A stretch of DNA of 64,000 nucleotides, taken from NCBI RefSeq assembly GCF_000281045.1, contig NW_008246081.1, forward strand, positions 480,791 to 544,790. The letters run 5' to 3'. Within the stretch, counting starts at the first letter, position 1; every line of letters begins with the position of its first letter. This document shows positions 31,901-43,620 of the stretch, piece after piece. The notes below the pieces were generated by a model. The model was not told the DNA's origin, ran no database searches, and worked only from the letters and a program-made list of their open reading frames with translations. The position numbers were made by a program, and so were the translations under genes. Source of the stretch: Saprolegnia diclina VS20. Its lineage: Eukaryota; Oomycota; Saprolegniomycetes; Saprolegniales; Saprolegniaceae.

Positions 31901-34900
31901 TTAGGGGTAAATGCCGTTGGTCATGCGCTGGAACGCGTCGTACTGGCGCGTGCTGTAGTTGCCGTGGCTCTTGCGGATCAAGTAGAGCATGTGGCTCACG
32001 ACCTCGTGCTTGGACATGGCCACCTTGAAGCGCGACCGGAACCGCGACAGGACATACGCCACGTCCTTGTTCGCAAAGCACGGGTACGGCGAGTGCTGCG
32101 CCATGATGCCAACAAGGTCGCAGAGCTCGTCGCAGTGCGGCTGGAGCGCGAGGAAGCCTCGCGTGCAGAGCGTCACGTACTCTTTGAAGCCCTCCGAGTC
32201 GGGGCCGCCCATCGTGTCGACCATCTCGGTCGTGAGCTTGAAGGGCGCGGTCTCGATGCTAAAGCTGCCACCGGGCGCGATCCCGAGGAGGAAGCCATAG
32301 TCGATGTGGATGATGTGGCCTTCGTTGTCGAGCATGATGTTGCCATTGTGCCGGTCCTTGATCTGGAGAAAGTAACTCACGAGCGAGTAGCCGGCCATCG
32401 ACTGAATAAACTTGGCTTGCGCAGAGGCAAACGTCTCGGTACTCGCTCCACCGTACGACTTTTCAAAGTGCTGCAGTAGGCTGACGTAGCCGTCGCGCTT
32501 CTTGAGCCCATCGAGCGACATTGCATTCGTGAGCGTCTCGACGAGGCCGGCCGACGACGACGTCGCAATGATGCGGTACACCTTGAGCCAAATTGGGAGG
32601 TTGGCGGCTTTGAAAATCTCGAGGAATTTCTGGATCAGCTGCAGCGTAAAGACCTCTTGCCGCATGTCGTCGTTGCTCTTGCCAATCATCGACACAATGT
32701 CCCAGCCCGGGAGGTGTCCGTGCGGCGAGCTCAAGCGTATCCGCTCCCGCTTCGAGAGCCACGACTCGCCAAACGCCGCCTCGAGGTCCTTCTTCCGATC
32801 GCGCTCCATCGCCATCACCTCGTCCGAGATGTGCATGGACGACAGGTCCATCTCGAGCGCGCCCGACGACGTGTTATTGGTCGTCGCATGCCCCAGCGGC
32901 ATTGGGTGGATACCATGCTGCGCGTCATCGTCGTCATCGTCGTCGTCATCATCGGACGTGGCAGGGCGCGGCGTGGTCGGTACCGCGGACGTCGTCAACG
33001 GCGTCTCGGGTGCCGACGACACGCTGTCGATGCTCTGGCGGTTGATCAAGTGCCGGACCTCTTCGTCAATCTCGTACGCCGCGGTCGTCGACGCTTGCGG
33101 CGTCATGAGCGGACGCGCGCTGCCCGGCGACGTGATCTGGAGACTTGAGTTGGCGCCGCGCACGACCTCGAAAATGAGCATGATCGGGACGCGCGCTTTC
33201 GTGCTGAACGCCGTGCCTTCTTTGGGCGGGAGACGCACGACCTGCTCGAACGGGTCGGTGGCTTTCACGAGCGGGATGTACGCGTTCGGCGGCAGCGAAA
33301 ACGTCTCGAGGTGCTTCGCCAGCATCGGCTTGCGCTCGGCCATTGGCACAAAGCGCAGCTTCTCGGCAATGTCGGTGATCTGCTCGACAAAGGCGCACTC
33401 TTCCGCGTAGAAGGTCGCGAGCACCGACTTTTCGGCCATGCTCATGGTTCGGCGACGGCGAAGCGGCTCGGGCTTGGCGTTGCCGGTCGCCCAGTCGGCG
33501 ATCGGGGCCGGCGGCAGAATTGTCTTCTCCTTGGGCTTGAGCAAGTGCTGCTGAAACCCGGAAAAGTCGGCGTACTGCGCGTCGAGCTCCGTCGCGACCG
33601 GCGCGGTCGACGGCGATGCGTCACGCCGGTACGCCGCCATGTTGTCCATCAGTGTGTTGACGAGCGCGAGTTGGTCTTCTGTGAGGATCGGTAGAATCTT
33701 CTTGGCGCACGACTGCTGCAGCACTTCTTGGCGCGACGAGCCAATGACGTGGACTTCGATCTCCACCATGAGCCGTGCGACGCGGGCAAATGTGCTTTGC
33801 GAGCGCAAGGTCGCGACCGGGTCCATGGCGTCTTCGAGCGCGCCGCGGAGCTGCCAAATGAGCAAGAGCGCGAGGTGGATCGAGCGCGAGCAGATCGAGA
33901 GCACGAGTTCGTCCATCCAAAAGAGCTTCTCAAACTCAAACACGGGGATATTGAGGTACGCGTGCACGATTTGCGGCCAGTAAAACTCGACTTGGTTGAT
34001 CTTGGCGTCGTACGAAAACGAGAGGAGACGCTCGAGGATCGGCTTGAACAAGAGCGGGTCGCTCTCCAAGTTCTGGTGCAAGAGCACGACCGCGCGCGAG
34101 ACGCTAAACGACTTGGACGCAAACTCGCGGTGGAGCGCCAGAATCTTGAGGTCCAGTGGAATTTCCGGCTGCTCGGTCGTTTGATCCAGGTACCGCTTGT
34201 CGGCAAGGAGGAGCACTTCGAGCTCTTCGGCCGTGATTGCCCCGTCCTTGAAGAGGTCGAGTGCGATCGTCGTCGCGGGGGTGTGCGACGGTCCCATCGG
34301 CATGATGAGCTCGATCGGCGCGTTCACGTTGAGGGGCTTGGGGTACACGCACGTCCGCGACGAGAGCCGCTGGTTCATCGCCTTGAGGTAGTTGACAAAC
34401 AGCTGGGCGTAGTAGCACTCGTCGCAAACACGCATCGCGTAGTAGTAGCCCTTGTGCGGCAGCGGAAGGCGCTGGAGCGAGTGGCGATCGCAGAACGTGT
34501 CTTCGCAGTTGCCGCAGCGAAACTTCAAGAGCGCGGCCGCGGCCACATCGTCCTGTGGGCAGACCGCGCAGCGCGCGTGGACGTCAATCTCGGTCCCGGA
34601 CGACGGCGACATGAGCTCGTGGTGGCTCGAGAGCGAGCTAATCCCGAGCGTGCTCAGCACCGGCACGGTGGTCATGACGGCGGTTTGCATGGCGCGCAGC
34701 CACTTTTCCTTGTCCATTGGCGTGTCGGCGTAGGCGTAAAACACCTTGTTCTGCGCCGTCACAAACATAAAGCCGTTCGTGTAGATGTGCATGTTGCCCT
34801 TCCCGTCCCATTCCTGCGCGCCGATGACGTCGACTTCGCCCTTGAGCCGCATCATGACCTCGGCGTCTTCTTGCGAGCTAGATAGCGTGTGCGTCAGATA

Positions 34901-35090
34901 CAGGATGCGGATCGCGTACGTACGCGTAGTAGTAGAAGCACGTCCCGACGAGCATGCTATAGGATCGGATCATGGGCGGTGGCGAGTACGGGCTCGTCCG
35001 GAACGTCAGGTAGCCTTCGCAGGAGGCGCGGGGTCCCTTCATGGTGCTTGTGATTCGGTCTACCAGGCGCGCATGAGTCATCGCCGCCAT
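31901..35090 (-). CDS. PH-FYVE phosphatidylinositol 4-kinase (type III-like)
   Basis: Two exons on the minus strand (34924-35090, 31901-34877; 46-nt intron), 1047 aa. Residues ~20-120 form a PH domain (CEGYLTFRTSPYSPPPMIRS; TNGFMFVTAQNKVFYAYAD, then KEKWLRAMQ). Residues ~158-212 are a FYVE-like zinc finger (RCAVC, CGNCEDTFCDRHS, RVCDECY). A helical PIK region follows (FKPILERLLSFSYDAK, WPQIVHAYLNI). The long central insert carries a run of ten Asp. The catalytic domain at the end has LPIWLKVYRIIATSSSAGLV, DRHNGNIMLDNEGHIIHIDY (catalytic and metal-binding loops, DRHNGN at about 897) and PFKLTTEMVD, the PI4K-beta signature. It should phosphorylate PtdIns at the 4-position on Golgi or endosomal membranes. 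The DFG position reads DYG. PH plus FYVE on a PI4K is a combination not found in animal or fungal PI4K-beta. Confidence 0.88.
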
Positions 35091-35560
35091 GCGCCTGCGC
35101 AGGCGGGTACCTGTACAGCAGTGGACGTCGGCGGCAGCTCGTCCAGGATCTTGCTTTCCCTTCGCCACACTTTGTTTTGGGCAAACTCGACAAGGCAATT
35201 TGGCGAGCTATTCGGATATTTCCGGATACGCGCGATCCGCAGACAGAAGGCGACCGACCAGCTTCGTCCTGTCGTCGCCGGTCATATGTCCATGCGACCG
35301 TCAAGGAGGTCGCTACTGCCGACCAGCTTTGTCGTGTCTTCAACGCTCACGCCCATGCGCCCGCCGAGGCGGCCGCGCTGCATGGGCGAGGCGGCTACAT
35401 GTCTCCAGCCGGTCGCATGCGAAGCGGTATGCGCTGCCGAGGAATCATCGCCGAGCCCCCGATGCAATGCACGCCCATGGCTCAGCATGGTGAGGATTGA
35501 ATGCAATCAATGTTAGACGATAGCGAGGCAGTTGAAGCAAGCAAGTAAGGGTGTGCTTTC
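35091..35560. other. Intergenic region upstream of the PI4K gene
   Basis: About 470 bp between two minus-strand genes. Only short overlapping ORFs; the upstream promoter of the lipid kinase and the 3' region of the small membrane protein gene must lie here. No clear element recognised. Confidence 0.4.
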
Positions 35561-36235
35561 CTACGGCGTCGGGTACAGGATGCGCGGCTCGTTGGGCGGA
35601 CGCACGGTCTTCCACGCCGCGTCGCACGCCACCGCGCTGCAGATGCCTAGGCGCCATGAGCGACTCGTCGTTGACAGAGAAGTACGTACGGCGTGCAATG
35701 CTGCGTGGGATTGAGTGGGCGGCGAAGAACGAGCCCCACACACCGAGGAAGGTCGAGACGCCAATGAGGGCGCCAAACGTCGTCTTGTACGCCATGCGCG
35801 CGGGACCGACCTCTATGGTTTGCGTGCGTATACAGAGGTGAAGGCCATCGTCATACCGGCAATCGTTTGCGACTGTATGATCTCGTCAAACGCCAGCGGC
35901 AGCGAGATGTACATGGCGTTGATGAGCAAGATGCGCTTCCCGAGTGCCGAGACGACCGGCTTGTGCATCATCGAAAAGAAGGCGTCAATGCGCGCGTAGA
36001 GCGGGAACATAAGGCCGCCAAGCGCCATGGGTGCGAGCGCCTTCTCCAGGCTAAGCTCTTTGCCGCCGACCTGGTTCAAGGTCTCGCAGACAAAGAGGAG
36101 GAGCGCGCCGTCGACGACCATGAGGCCGAGGCTCTGCGGCGCCGGAGCCGGCTTGACGCGGGCGGACGCAGTGACGTCGCGGCAGTGGCCCGCAGCGCGG
36201 TGGAGGCGGCGGGGCACGGCGCGGGCGACCTGCAT
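35561..36235 (-). CDS. Small multi-pass membrane protein, possibly mitochondrial
   Basis: Three exons on the minus strand (35857-36235, 35686-35812, 35561-35636; introns 44 and 49 nt), 193 aa, in frame. The N-terminus (MQVARAVPRRLHRAAGHCRD) is Arg-rich, lacks acidic residues for 18 residues and looks like a mitochondrial presequence. Three hydrophobic stretches follow: LGLMVVDGALLLFVCETL, PMALGGLMFPLYARIDAFF, and FGALIGVSTFLGVWGSFFAA. The last exon ends KTVRPPNEPRILYPTP, a conserved-looking soluble tail. I do not recognise the family; weak resemblance to small mitochondrial inner-membrane or Mpv17-like proteins is not enough to name it. It is divergent from the SAP-domain gene with about 420 bp between starts. 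Confidence 0.6.
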
Positions 36236-36582
36236 ACTTGGATTTTAGATTGCGAAAAAGGATTGTCGTCGAAGATCAATTTTGAACGAAAGATACAAAT
36301 CCGACATCTTGATGTTTGTATAGAACATCAGTCAACAATTGCTGTTTTAAACATATCCATGTCTCGAGAGCGTCTCATTGACCCATCTAGCGAGCTGAGC
36401 GGTGGAGGCAGATGAAGAGCATTAGTACGTAAAGCACATACGCCATGTATATATGCTATTGTAACGTAGAGACGTATCAGGTCTACGTCAGCACCGCCTC
36501 GTGTGCAGGGCAGCAGCGAGCCTGTGGTCTTTATGAGACGAAAAGGAGAATTGCCGTTGAAGATGGGCACATCCTATTTTAG
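36236..36582. other. Divergent intergenic region
   Basis: Shared upstream region of the small membrane protein (minus) and SAP-domain (plus) genes; AT-richer, with TATATATG near 36448. No ORF of note. Confidence 0.4.
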
Positions 36583-36587
36583 CCAAT
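36583..36587 (+). promoter_or_regulatory. CCAAT box upstream of SAP-domain gene
   Basis: CCAAT within TAGCCAATCAAAC, 73 bp before the ATG at 36660, the usual distance for an NF-Y site. Confidence 0.45.
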
Positions 36588-36659
36588 CAAACACCGCAAT
36601 GCAAGCGCACCCACGTAAGAACGGGGTTCGTATAAGTGCGATATTGCCGATCCTTGGCG

Positions 36660-37850
36660 ATGGACGAAGACCACATGCGGGCCGTGCGGACGCACCTCGA
36701 CCGCGGGACGCAAACTGCAAACAGCGCGCTCGATACGCTGCTGGAAGATAGTGTGTCATGGCTCGCCGCGTTTTGCGAGCGATCTGCGAAGGATGTGACG
36801 CGTCGGCGGCTGCGATCGATCTTGGACATAAGCGCTATCCTCGCACCTTGTAGCCCAGAAGGCGCCGCTATGGACGTTGCCAAGAAGCGCCAACGAAGCA
36901 AGAGAGCGCTCTTAGTCGGCCACGCCAAGGCGGTGGCATCCAAAGGGCCTACTACTCGAGCCATGCTGGCATCGCGCCACACGAACCCATCGTCCGTGGC
37001 CATCGACGGTTGCGTCAAGGACGACCTCGAGCTGGATGCATCGACGCTCAAGGTCGTCGAGCTCAAGGCTGCGCTGAAGAAGCGCGGGCTGCGCGTCGGA
37101 GGACTCAAGAGTGTGCTCGTCGAACGGCTTCGAGCAGCGCTCCGCTTTGAACAAGCAGCACTGGCGGATCGCACGCTTGCATTGACAACCGATTTCTCGG
37201 GCGTCATCTCTTCCACTGCGATTCTCTCGGACGCAAGGACGAGTCCTTGCGAGCTTCAAGCGCGCGAACTACCTGTCACCAACGCTTGTGCAGCCTCTGG
37301 GGTGCCACCTCATGACGCCGCTTCACGCACGAGTCGACACCAACAGCACCATGAGGCCTCCTCGCTCTCTCCGATTGCAATGTGCATGTCAACCACGACA
37401 GCGGGATTCAACTTGGACGAGCCTCTCGGTTTTGCCTCCGAGAACCCGTTCGAGTCGCCGCTTGCAGCGCAGGCATTGCTGCATTCGTGGTCGCCATGGC
37501 CGCACGTTAGCACACAAGATCAACAATCTGGAGTCGCAGGAAATTGTGAGACGTCCGAGCTCCAGTGCAACACGGACACGTCGGTCATGCCCGGTGCGAT
37601 CCTACTGCGTCGGCCACCGCCGCTTGGCAAGACGCTGCAGCGGCATGCAGCTCCGTTCTCGAAGCCCGCGTCGACAGAGTCCGCTGCACCACCACCGCAA
37701 AGCCGCCTCGCGCGACGAGGCGTTGCGCAGAAGGAAGTCAATAAGAACGTCCCAGGAAAACGCGTCGACGTCGAGGGTGCCGGGCGCCGTGGAAAGCGAC
37801 CCCGTCTCGCACTTCCTTCCAAAGGACTCTTGTCGGCAATACGAGCTTGA
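36660..37850 (+). CDS. SAP-domain nuclear protein
   Basis: 396 residues, single exon. A SAP motif, the helix-extended loop-helix that binds AT-rich or scaffold-attachment DNA, lies at about residues 125-160 (STLKVVELKAALKKRGLRVG, GLKSVLVERLRAAL). Basic clusters before it (KKRQRSKR near residue 75) and at the end (GRRGKRPRLALP) look like nuclear localisation signals. The rest is Ser/Thr/Pro-rich and disordered, without RNA-recognition, PIAS-type RING or nuclease domains, so a chromatin- or RNA-associated regulatory role is inferred only from SAP. The ATG at 36660 is the first true ATG of the frame and lies 73 bp after a CCAAT box. Confidence 0.75.
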   Translation: MDEDHMRAVRTHLDRGTQTANSALDTLLEDSVSWLAAFCERSAKDVTRRRLRSILDISAILAPCSPEGAAMDVAKKRQRSKRALLVGHAKAVASKGPTTRAMLASRHTNPSSVAIDGCVKDDLELDASTLKVVELKAALKKRGLRVGGLKSVLVERLRAALRFEQAALADRTLALTTDFSGVISSTAILSDARTSPCELQARELPVTNACAASGVPPHDAASRTSRHQQHHEASSLSPIAMCMSTTTAGFNLDEPLGFASENPFESPLAAQALLHSWSPWPHVSTQDQQSGVAGNCETSELQCNTDTSVMPGAILLRRPPPLGKTLQRHAAPFSKPASTESAAPPPQSRLARRGVAQKEVNKNVPGKRVDVEGAGRRGKRPRLALPSKGLLSAIRA

Positions 37851-39045
37851 GGAGGCCGGCCAAAACATTCGTGTCTCGTCCGTCAAAGTTTACTAGTCTT
37901 TTCTACTACTGGTTTTTGGGGTTGGTCGTCGGCGTCAGTCATTTACCCTTGCAATAGTCGGCTGGTAGACTTCGTACATCAAGCCAAGCAACTACATGCC
38001 GGGACGCAATGTTGGAGTCGCAGCAATTCTATGTCGAGATACCTTCTCGAATAAGCGGAGCCACAGAGCAATGCCCGACGAAGGACGAAGAAAGGGCGTG
38101 TTTGACGTGAAAGCCACTGGCACTGTCGTGAAGTACCCGACTGGTCGAAACCTGAGCGCTGTCGCCCTCTAGGAGGTTTGGTCGTTTCTGAACAATCGTT
38201 CGCCCATGTGCGAGGGATGACATATATTTTGCTGCATACTGAGCTCAATCGACACGATGTAGCCGTGACGCATATCCGTGCAGTGGATGTGCTTCAATGG
38301 GATCAAAATGGCATGTTCGATCTACGTGCCATGGTCGCTGGCTCAGTAAGATTGCAATCGCCATTGTTGTGCTACTGCAGCGCATGTGCACCCACCGCTG
38401 TCTGCGCAAGAATGCCAGCTGCTTGATGTTCAAAGACCCATCTCGAACCGACGCGTTGCAGCCATGGAGACTTCTCCATGTGCAGCTTCATGCGCGCTGC
38501 CAGCGCACAGACCGCCAGAATTCTTCGATGTCGAGAGAAGAAGACTTGGGCGTAAAAAAAACACATGCAATATGCATTTTACCTGCAAAACAAACCGTCC
38601 AATGCCACAAACACTGCATTTTTATAGCCTAATCAAATCGCTTACCTAGGTGCGCCAGAAAGGCATCAACTGTGAAACTGCGGCCGGCTCACATGGTCAG
38701 TGTTTGGCTTTGGCATCAAATATGCATACTATACACACAAAATGTATATATACTTTCTAAAATTGCATGCAAACTCTCGATGCCAATGACTGGGCTTGTT
38801 GCTCAAGACGGCAACTTGGCGCCGGTTGGGAAACGGAGCATACAAAACCCAAGGCATTCGCGTAAGCTTCAAGCTGCGACAGTGCCCTTCCGCCGCTAAG
38901 GGTTCATCCTCCCACTCTTTGTCTTGGCGCTAGCTTCGTTCATTGGTCGGCGGAGCAAATGTATCACCGATTTAAGGCGAATCATCACCCATGCCTGGCC
39001 ATCTGGCGGCGCTCTGCCAACCGCCGTCCGGGGATCCCTCTCGGT
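37851..39045. other. Intergenic region
   Basis: About 1.2 kb, AT-richer with poly-A/T runs and short ORFs only. An ATTGG (CCAAT on the minus strand) lies at 38942-38946, about 136 bp before the oxygenase start. No gene supported. Confidence 0.5.
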
Positions 39046-39059
39046 TCATTTTCCCATTT
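39046..39059 (+). promoter_or_regulatory. Core promoter-like element of oxygenase gene
   Basis: TCATTTTCCCATTT carries the initiator TCATT and the flanking CATTT blocks with one extra base between them, 22 bp before the ATG at 39082. Confidence 0.4.
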
Positions 39060-39081
39060 GCCTGTATCGCAACACTTCAGA

Positions 39082-40423
39082 ATGCCGACGGAAACGATCG
39101 CCGCCCTTCCTGCACAGCAGGTGCCCATCGTGGACTTTGCCACCTTGACGGACTCGAACGAGCTCGGCTCGCTCATTGAAGCGGCTTACGGCCCCAAGGG
39201 CCTTGGCATCATGGCCGTCGCCAACGTCCCGGGCCTCGAGGAGCTCCGCACAAAGCTTTTGCCGCTCGCGTTCCGCTTTGCGAACCTGCCCGCGGACGTC
39301 AAGACCAAGTACGAGCTTGAGAAGGCATACTACGGCTTTGGCTGGAGCCACGGCAAGGAGAACCTCCAGGGCAAGCCCGACTACTCCAAGGGCTCGTTCT
39401 ACAACAACCCGCTCCACAACGTCAAGACGGACGATGCGCAGCTCATCAAGCAATTCCCGACGTTCTACCACGACAACATTTGGCCCACGGGTACGTTTTG
39501 CGACGCTGCATCTTGACCATGGTGCTGAAGTGCGCCTTGTAGAGGAAATCCCGGAGCTTGAAGATGCGTTCATGAAGCTCGGGCAGCTCATTGTGAGCAC
39601 GGGTCTCCTTGTTGCCAAGCAGTGCGACAAGTATGTCGAGGTACGCAACGGCTTGCAGTACCACGTAAAAACTCATGGAACTTGCACCTTAGTCGCAGTG
39701 CCCGACGTACGAAGCCGGGAAGCTCTACCGCATCATCAAGGAAAGCCGGTCGTGCGTCGGCCGCCTCCTCCACTACTTTGCCATGGCTGCGGTGCGGCAA
39801 TTCCTCGCGCATGCACCATCCATGTGCTCATATATGGTCGTGTAGGCGGACCTCGAGAAGCGCGAAGTGTCGTCGGAGAGCGTCGAGGCCGAATTCTCGA
39901 GCTGGTGTGGCTGGCACAACGACCACAGCGCGCTTACGGGCCTTGTCCAAGCGCTCTTCACCGACATGAGCGGTGCCACGATCGACAACCCGGATCCGAG
40001 CGTACGACATCCATTCGATCTACTTGGTTCAAACGCTCATGCTCTACACTCCAGGCGGGACTCTACATCAAGAACCGCGACGGCCAGATCGTTCGCGCGC
40101 TCATCCCGAAGGGGCACCTCGTGTACCAGATTGGCGAGACGTCCCAGATCCTTACGGGCGGCATCCTCCAGGCGACGCCGCACGCCGTGCGTGGGCCGCA
40201 AGTGCCTAACGTCAACCGCGAGACGATGGCGGTCTTTATGGGTCCCGAGCACAACGAGCCCATGTTCATCCCGGAAGGCATGAACCCGCAGAGCGCGGGG
40301 CAGAGCGATAACCTTCCGCTCGGCGTGCCGCCGCTTCTCTCGCGTTGGGACAACTCGATGGTGTTCCACCAGTTCACCAAGAAGACCCTCGACGCGTACT
40401 ATGACTTGTCAAAAAGCCCCTAA
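39082..40423 (+). CDS. 2-oxoglutarate/Fe(II)-dependent oxygenase (isopenicillin N synthase-like)
   Basis: Five exons: 39082-39490, 39543-39640, 39693-39791, 39846-40001, 40055-40423; 376 aa. The N-terminus (QQVPIVDFATL) is the DIOX_N pattern of plant/fungal IPNS-like enzymes. The metal triad is His226-x-Asp228 in CGWHNDHSALTG and His297 in LQATPHAVRGP, and the following Arg in NRETMAVFMGP is placed to bind the 2-oxoglutarate carboxylate. The jelly-roll core between (IVRALIPKGHLVYQIGETSQ, ILTGG) is intact. Length matches the family. The substrate cannot be predicted; related proteins hydroxylate small metabolites or act in secondary metabolism. No secretion signal, so cytosolic. A core promoter-like element lies just upstream. 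Confidence 0.88.
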
Positions 40424-40544
40424 GTACATGCTCTTTCTCTGGTAACACATAACGCAATTCATTTAATATGTCATTTTCGCGCCAAGAGACAAGTCGAAAA
40501 AAAGCGTTTCACCGAGTTTGAACCGGCGCCAAAACCACTCGAGC

Positions 40545-42768
40545 ATGCTGGCAAGCATCCAGGATGCGACGCCCGTCGTCTGCGGCGCCGCGTTCACGCG
40601 CCAACACGCCACCGACGACGAGACCGACGAACCCATCGACTTTAGCACGACGCCGCTCTCGCTCCGGCGCGCCCTAATCTCGGTGGTGTCATACCTCTTG
40701 CTGCTGACCGATGTACCCCGCACGACGTCCACCGACGGCAGCATTCATGGCACGTCGATGGAGCCCAACGTTTACTTGGTGGACCTTCCGACCCCTCTTT
40801 CGATACTGCACTATACGCAGTCGACGACCACGTGGCGCGCAACGAGCGGCAACACTTCGGTCGAGTCCCTCCCCGTCGCCACGTACAAGACGTCGCCGTC
40901 GGCCGCCGCTGTCCGCGGCTACGTTTACAACCGTAATCTGTGGCCCAAATGTTTCGACTACGCCGCCGACTGCGGGTCGGACGCCATTCCAGTGCCCGAG
41001 GTGCGCAGGTCTTCTTTCGAGCAGCACTGAGCGGCTCGTAGGTCGTAGGTTTTTGGAACACCGTCATCGCAGCCACAGCGGCGGCACCCGCGCCGAGAGC
41101 CTTCTTTAGCGTCAACACGACGCTCAAGTACTCGCTGCGCGTCCAGGACGACCGGCTCGACCGCATTTATGACTACATTGCGTTTCAGTTTGTCGACCTC
41201 ACCGCGTACCGGTCGATCTGGGTCTCGTACTCCAACGCCTCGGTCGCGTCGCTCTGCGCTATCAACGCGATCGGGCGACCGCTCTTTTGCAGCAAGAGCT
41301 GGGCGTCGCGGGCGGCCGTCTCGGTCGTCAACGACATCACAGCACGCACGATGACGCTGCAGGCGCAGTACCCGGACGCTACCATCGACGTGTTTATTGC
41401 AGAGTCCGAGGCCGACCCAGCACGGCGCCACGGCGGCTTTGCGTACGTGGGCTTTTCCGCCTTCGACACGACGACCGTCCTCCGCGCAATGCAAAACAAC
41501 GTGACGATCGCACTGGACGAAGTCCGCTACGCCGGCAGCCGTATCTGGACCAACATGGGGGTTAGCGCACACGTGTGGTCTCGAGGTCCTCCTCATATTT
41601 TGTGTAGAGCTGGACGTCGTACACCCAAGGGTTTCGGTCGATTGGGCAAGCCTACATGGGACTGCGCCTTGTCATGCTCTTTCTCGGCTGCTACGTTGCG
41701 ACCGACGGCGACAAGAGAGCTGCGGTGCGCGCGATGCTTTTGGTGCCGAGCCAAGTTGTGGTCTACGGCAGTTGGTTCCCCGTGCTTTGCTACGCTGTTG
41801 CACACCTCATCGACGCGCCCGTCACATATACGGCGACCGAGCAGCTCTACTCGACGATCGCAGAGTTTGTCGCGCTGCCCTTCACCACCATCTGCTACAT
41901 TTTCGCAGTGCGCCTTCGCGCTGTCTGGGTGCTTGCGCTCTTTGTCAAGCTCTTCTCGTTCGTCATCAACGTCGGTGTGTGGCACCCCAACGGCACGATT
42001 GGTCTCCGCGGGCACCTCTTCTCGCTTTTGTGCCTCCTCGCTCTTGTATCAATGTTTCAAGTCGATATGCTCCGTGCCGTCCCGGTCCGCGCCGTCTTTG
42101 TCGTCGAGCCCAGCACTGTGATTGCGCTGTACATGTCGGAGGTGTTTACTGACATGAACAACCGCCTCTCGGGCTTCTACCACGACACGCTCTCGGTGGC
42201 TGCGGCGTTTCTCCTACTCGCGCTGCCCGTCGCGCTCGGCGTCCAGTGGTGGCGCCACTACCACAACGTAGTGCACTGGCGCCGTCACCCGCTCTTCTTT
42301 GGCAAAACCAAAGCGCCGTTTGCTGCCGCCAAGCTCTGGTCGAGCACGGCCATGACCATTAGCTGGGGCGACGGCTTCCTGGACGTCGACCCTATCTCGG
42401 CGCTCGCCACTGTGCCGCTGCCGCGCTCCGAGGGGGCGCAGGCCTCACGTCTCAGCTCTCGAATCGCCTCTCGTAAGATCTCGACGACCTTTTTTCGCGC
42501 CGACCACGACACGTCGACCAAGCACATACTGATGAATATCGTGCATATGAGCGACCCGATATCGTTCCTCTGGCTCTCGAGCGGCAGCCTCGTCGTGTAC
42601 GAGTACGGCATTGTGACGCCGACGCGCGAGAAGAAGCGCATCTTGCACCCGTTTACGAAGGACGACATCATCTACCACTGCTACGACATTGCCCGGGAAG
42701 AGCTCACGCTGGAGCAGACGCTGCCCACAAAAGACGTAGCGTGGCGGCGCCTCGTGCGCTGCTACTAG
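40545..42768 (+). CDS. Large multi-pass membrane protein with long ectodomain, unknown function
   Basis: Three exons: 40545-41000, 41042-41560, 41608-42768; 711 aa. A predicted TM near residue 45 (LISVVSYLLLLTDVP) is followed by a ~280-residue extracellular region with several N-glycosylation sites (NTTLKYS, SNASVAS, NNVTIAL) and a few cysteines. Then come about six TM helices (LRLVMLFLGCYVAT, SWFPVLCYAVAHLI, ALPFTTICYIFAVRL, HLFSLLCLLALVSMFQ, LSVAAAFLLLALPVALGVQW) and a cytosolic tail of ~170 residues. It recalls lineage-expanded oomycete surface proteins, and the TM-ectodomain-TM plan is shared in outline with the long protein at 60914-64000, but I see no direct alignment. No transporter or receptor signature recognised. 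Confidence 0.75.
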
Positions 42769-43139
42769 CACCATTTATATGCGTCTCTACATTCAAAAAC
42801 ATGTATCTCTCTCGTGGTGTGTTGGGCACGCGATGCACAAAAGGAGGTGGCGCAACGATCGTATCAATGTATCAAGCTGATTCGGGTCCAGATGATCAAC
42901 TTCCAAGATCGAACGTTTGCCTTCAGATCCAACGCAGCCTGCCTCGTCCCTAGGGAAGGTAGCTTGTTGGCTGTGCGTATGACACGATATCAATGTCATC
43001 TCGAACAAAACCTGGTGTCGACTAGAAGCATCAGCCGCTCTGGACGGTGTGTGTGGCGTGTTGAACCAGTGATAACCATAGCACACTTCGTAAGCACGAG
43101 AAAAACGCCGGATTAAACGATGTGGCGGGTCGTTCTGCA
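42769..43139. other. Intergenic region
   Basis: About 370 bp after the membrane protein gene. No supported gene or element. Confidence 0.4.
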
Positions 43140-43620
43140 TCCTGACTAGCAATTGCTACGGCTGCGCGCGCGGTCTTGGTCTGCGACGTGGTGTCATGCG
43201 GCGCGTGCCCAAAGTTCCCAGAGCAGCTGCATGAAGCCGTCGCCAAGTTCACGGCCACAGCGCGCGACGTGTATGACCCTGCGCCCGCTACGTCTACGGC
43301 AGTCAACCCGGCTTGACGCAAGCCTGTCGTCGGTCGATCGCGGCGTTTTCGCAGCGCTCAAAAAGGCCACGGGCTTTGAGATTCTTCTCGCTTCGCTTCG
43401 TCGGCGGATCCGACGCAGCTGGTCGTCGAGGCGGTTGGGCGACTTCCCCTGCATCAGCCGGCAAAAAATCCTCGAGGCTGTCGTTGGTCTGCCCGTGCAC
43501 CAGTGCTTCGGCGCTCGCCCTGATGGCAACGACCACGCCGTCCAGGCGCTGATCGACCCGCGCTCGACGGTACTGCGCTTCTTCGACGACAAGGAGGTCG
43601 TGGACTTCTCGAGGAAGTAG
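43140..43620 (+). pseudogene. Possible decayed or mis-spliced gene
   Basis: A protein-like segment, LVCDVVSCGACPKFPEQLHE...AKFTATARDVYDPAP, is open to about 43315 in one frame. In another frame, 43320-43620 reads protein-like (VFAALKKATGFEILLASLRR; then KILEAVVGLPVHQC, ending RFFDDKEVVDFSRK). No splice pair with consensus ends joins them well. This may be a host-gene relic, an unresolved spliced gene, or coincidence. No start codon or family is recognised. Confidence 0.25.

Noticed and set aside
33728-34885. 385-codon plus-strand ORF opposite the PI4K gene
   Set aside because: Antisense shadow; the minus strand carries PH, FYVE and PI4K motifs.
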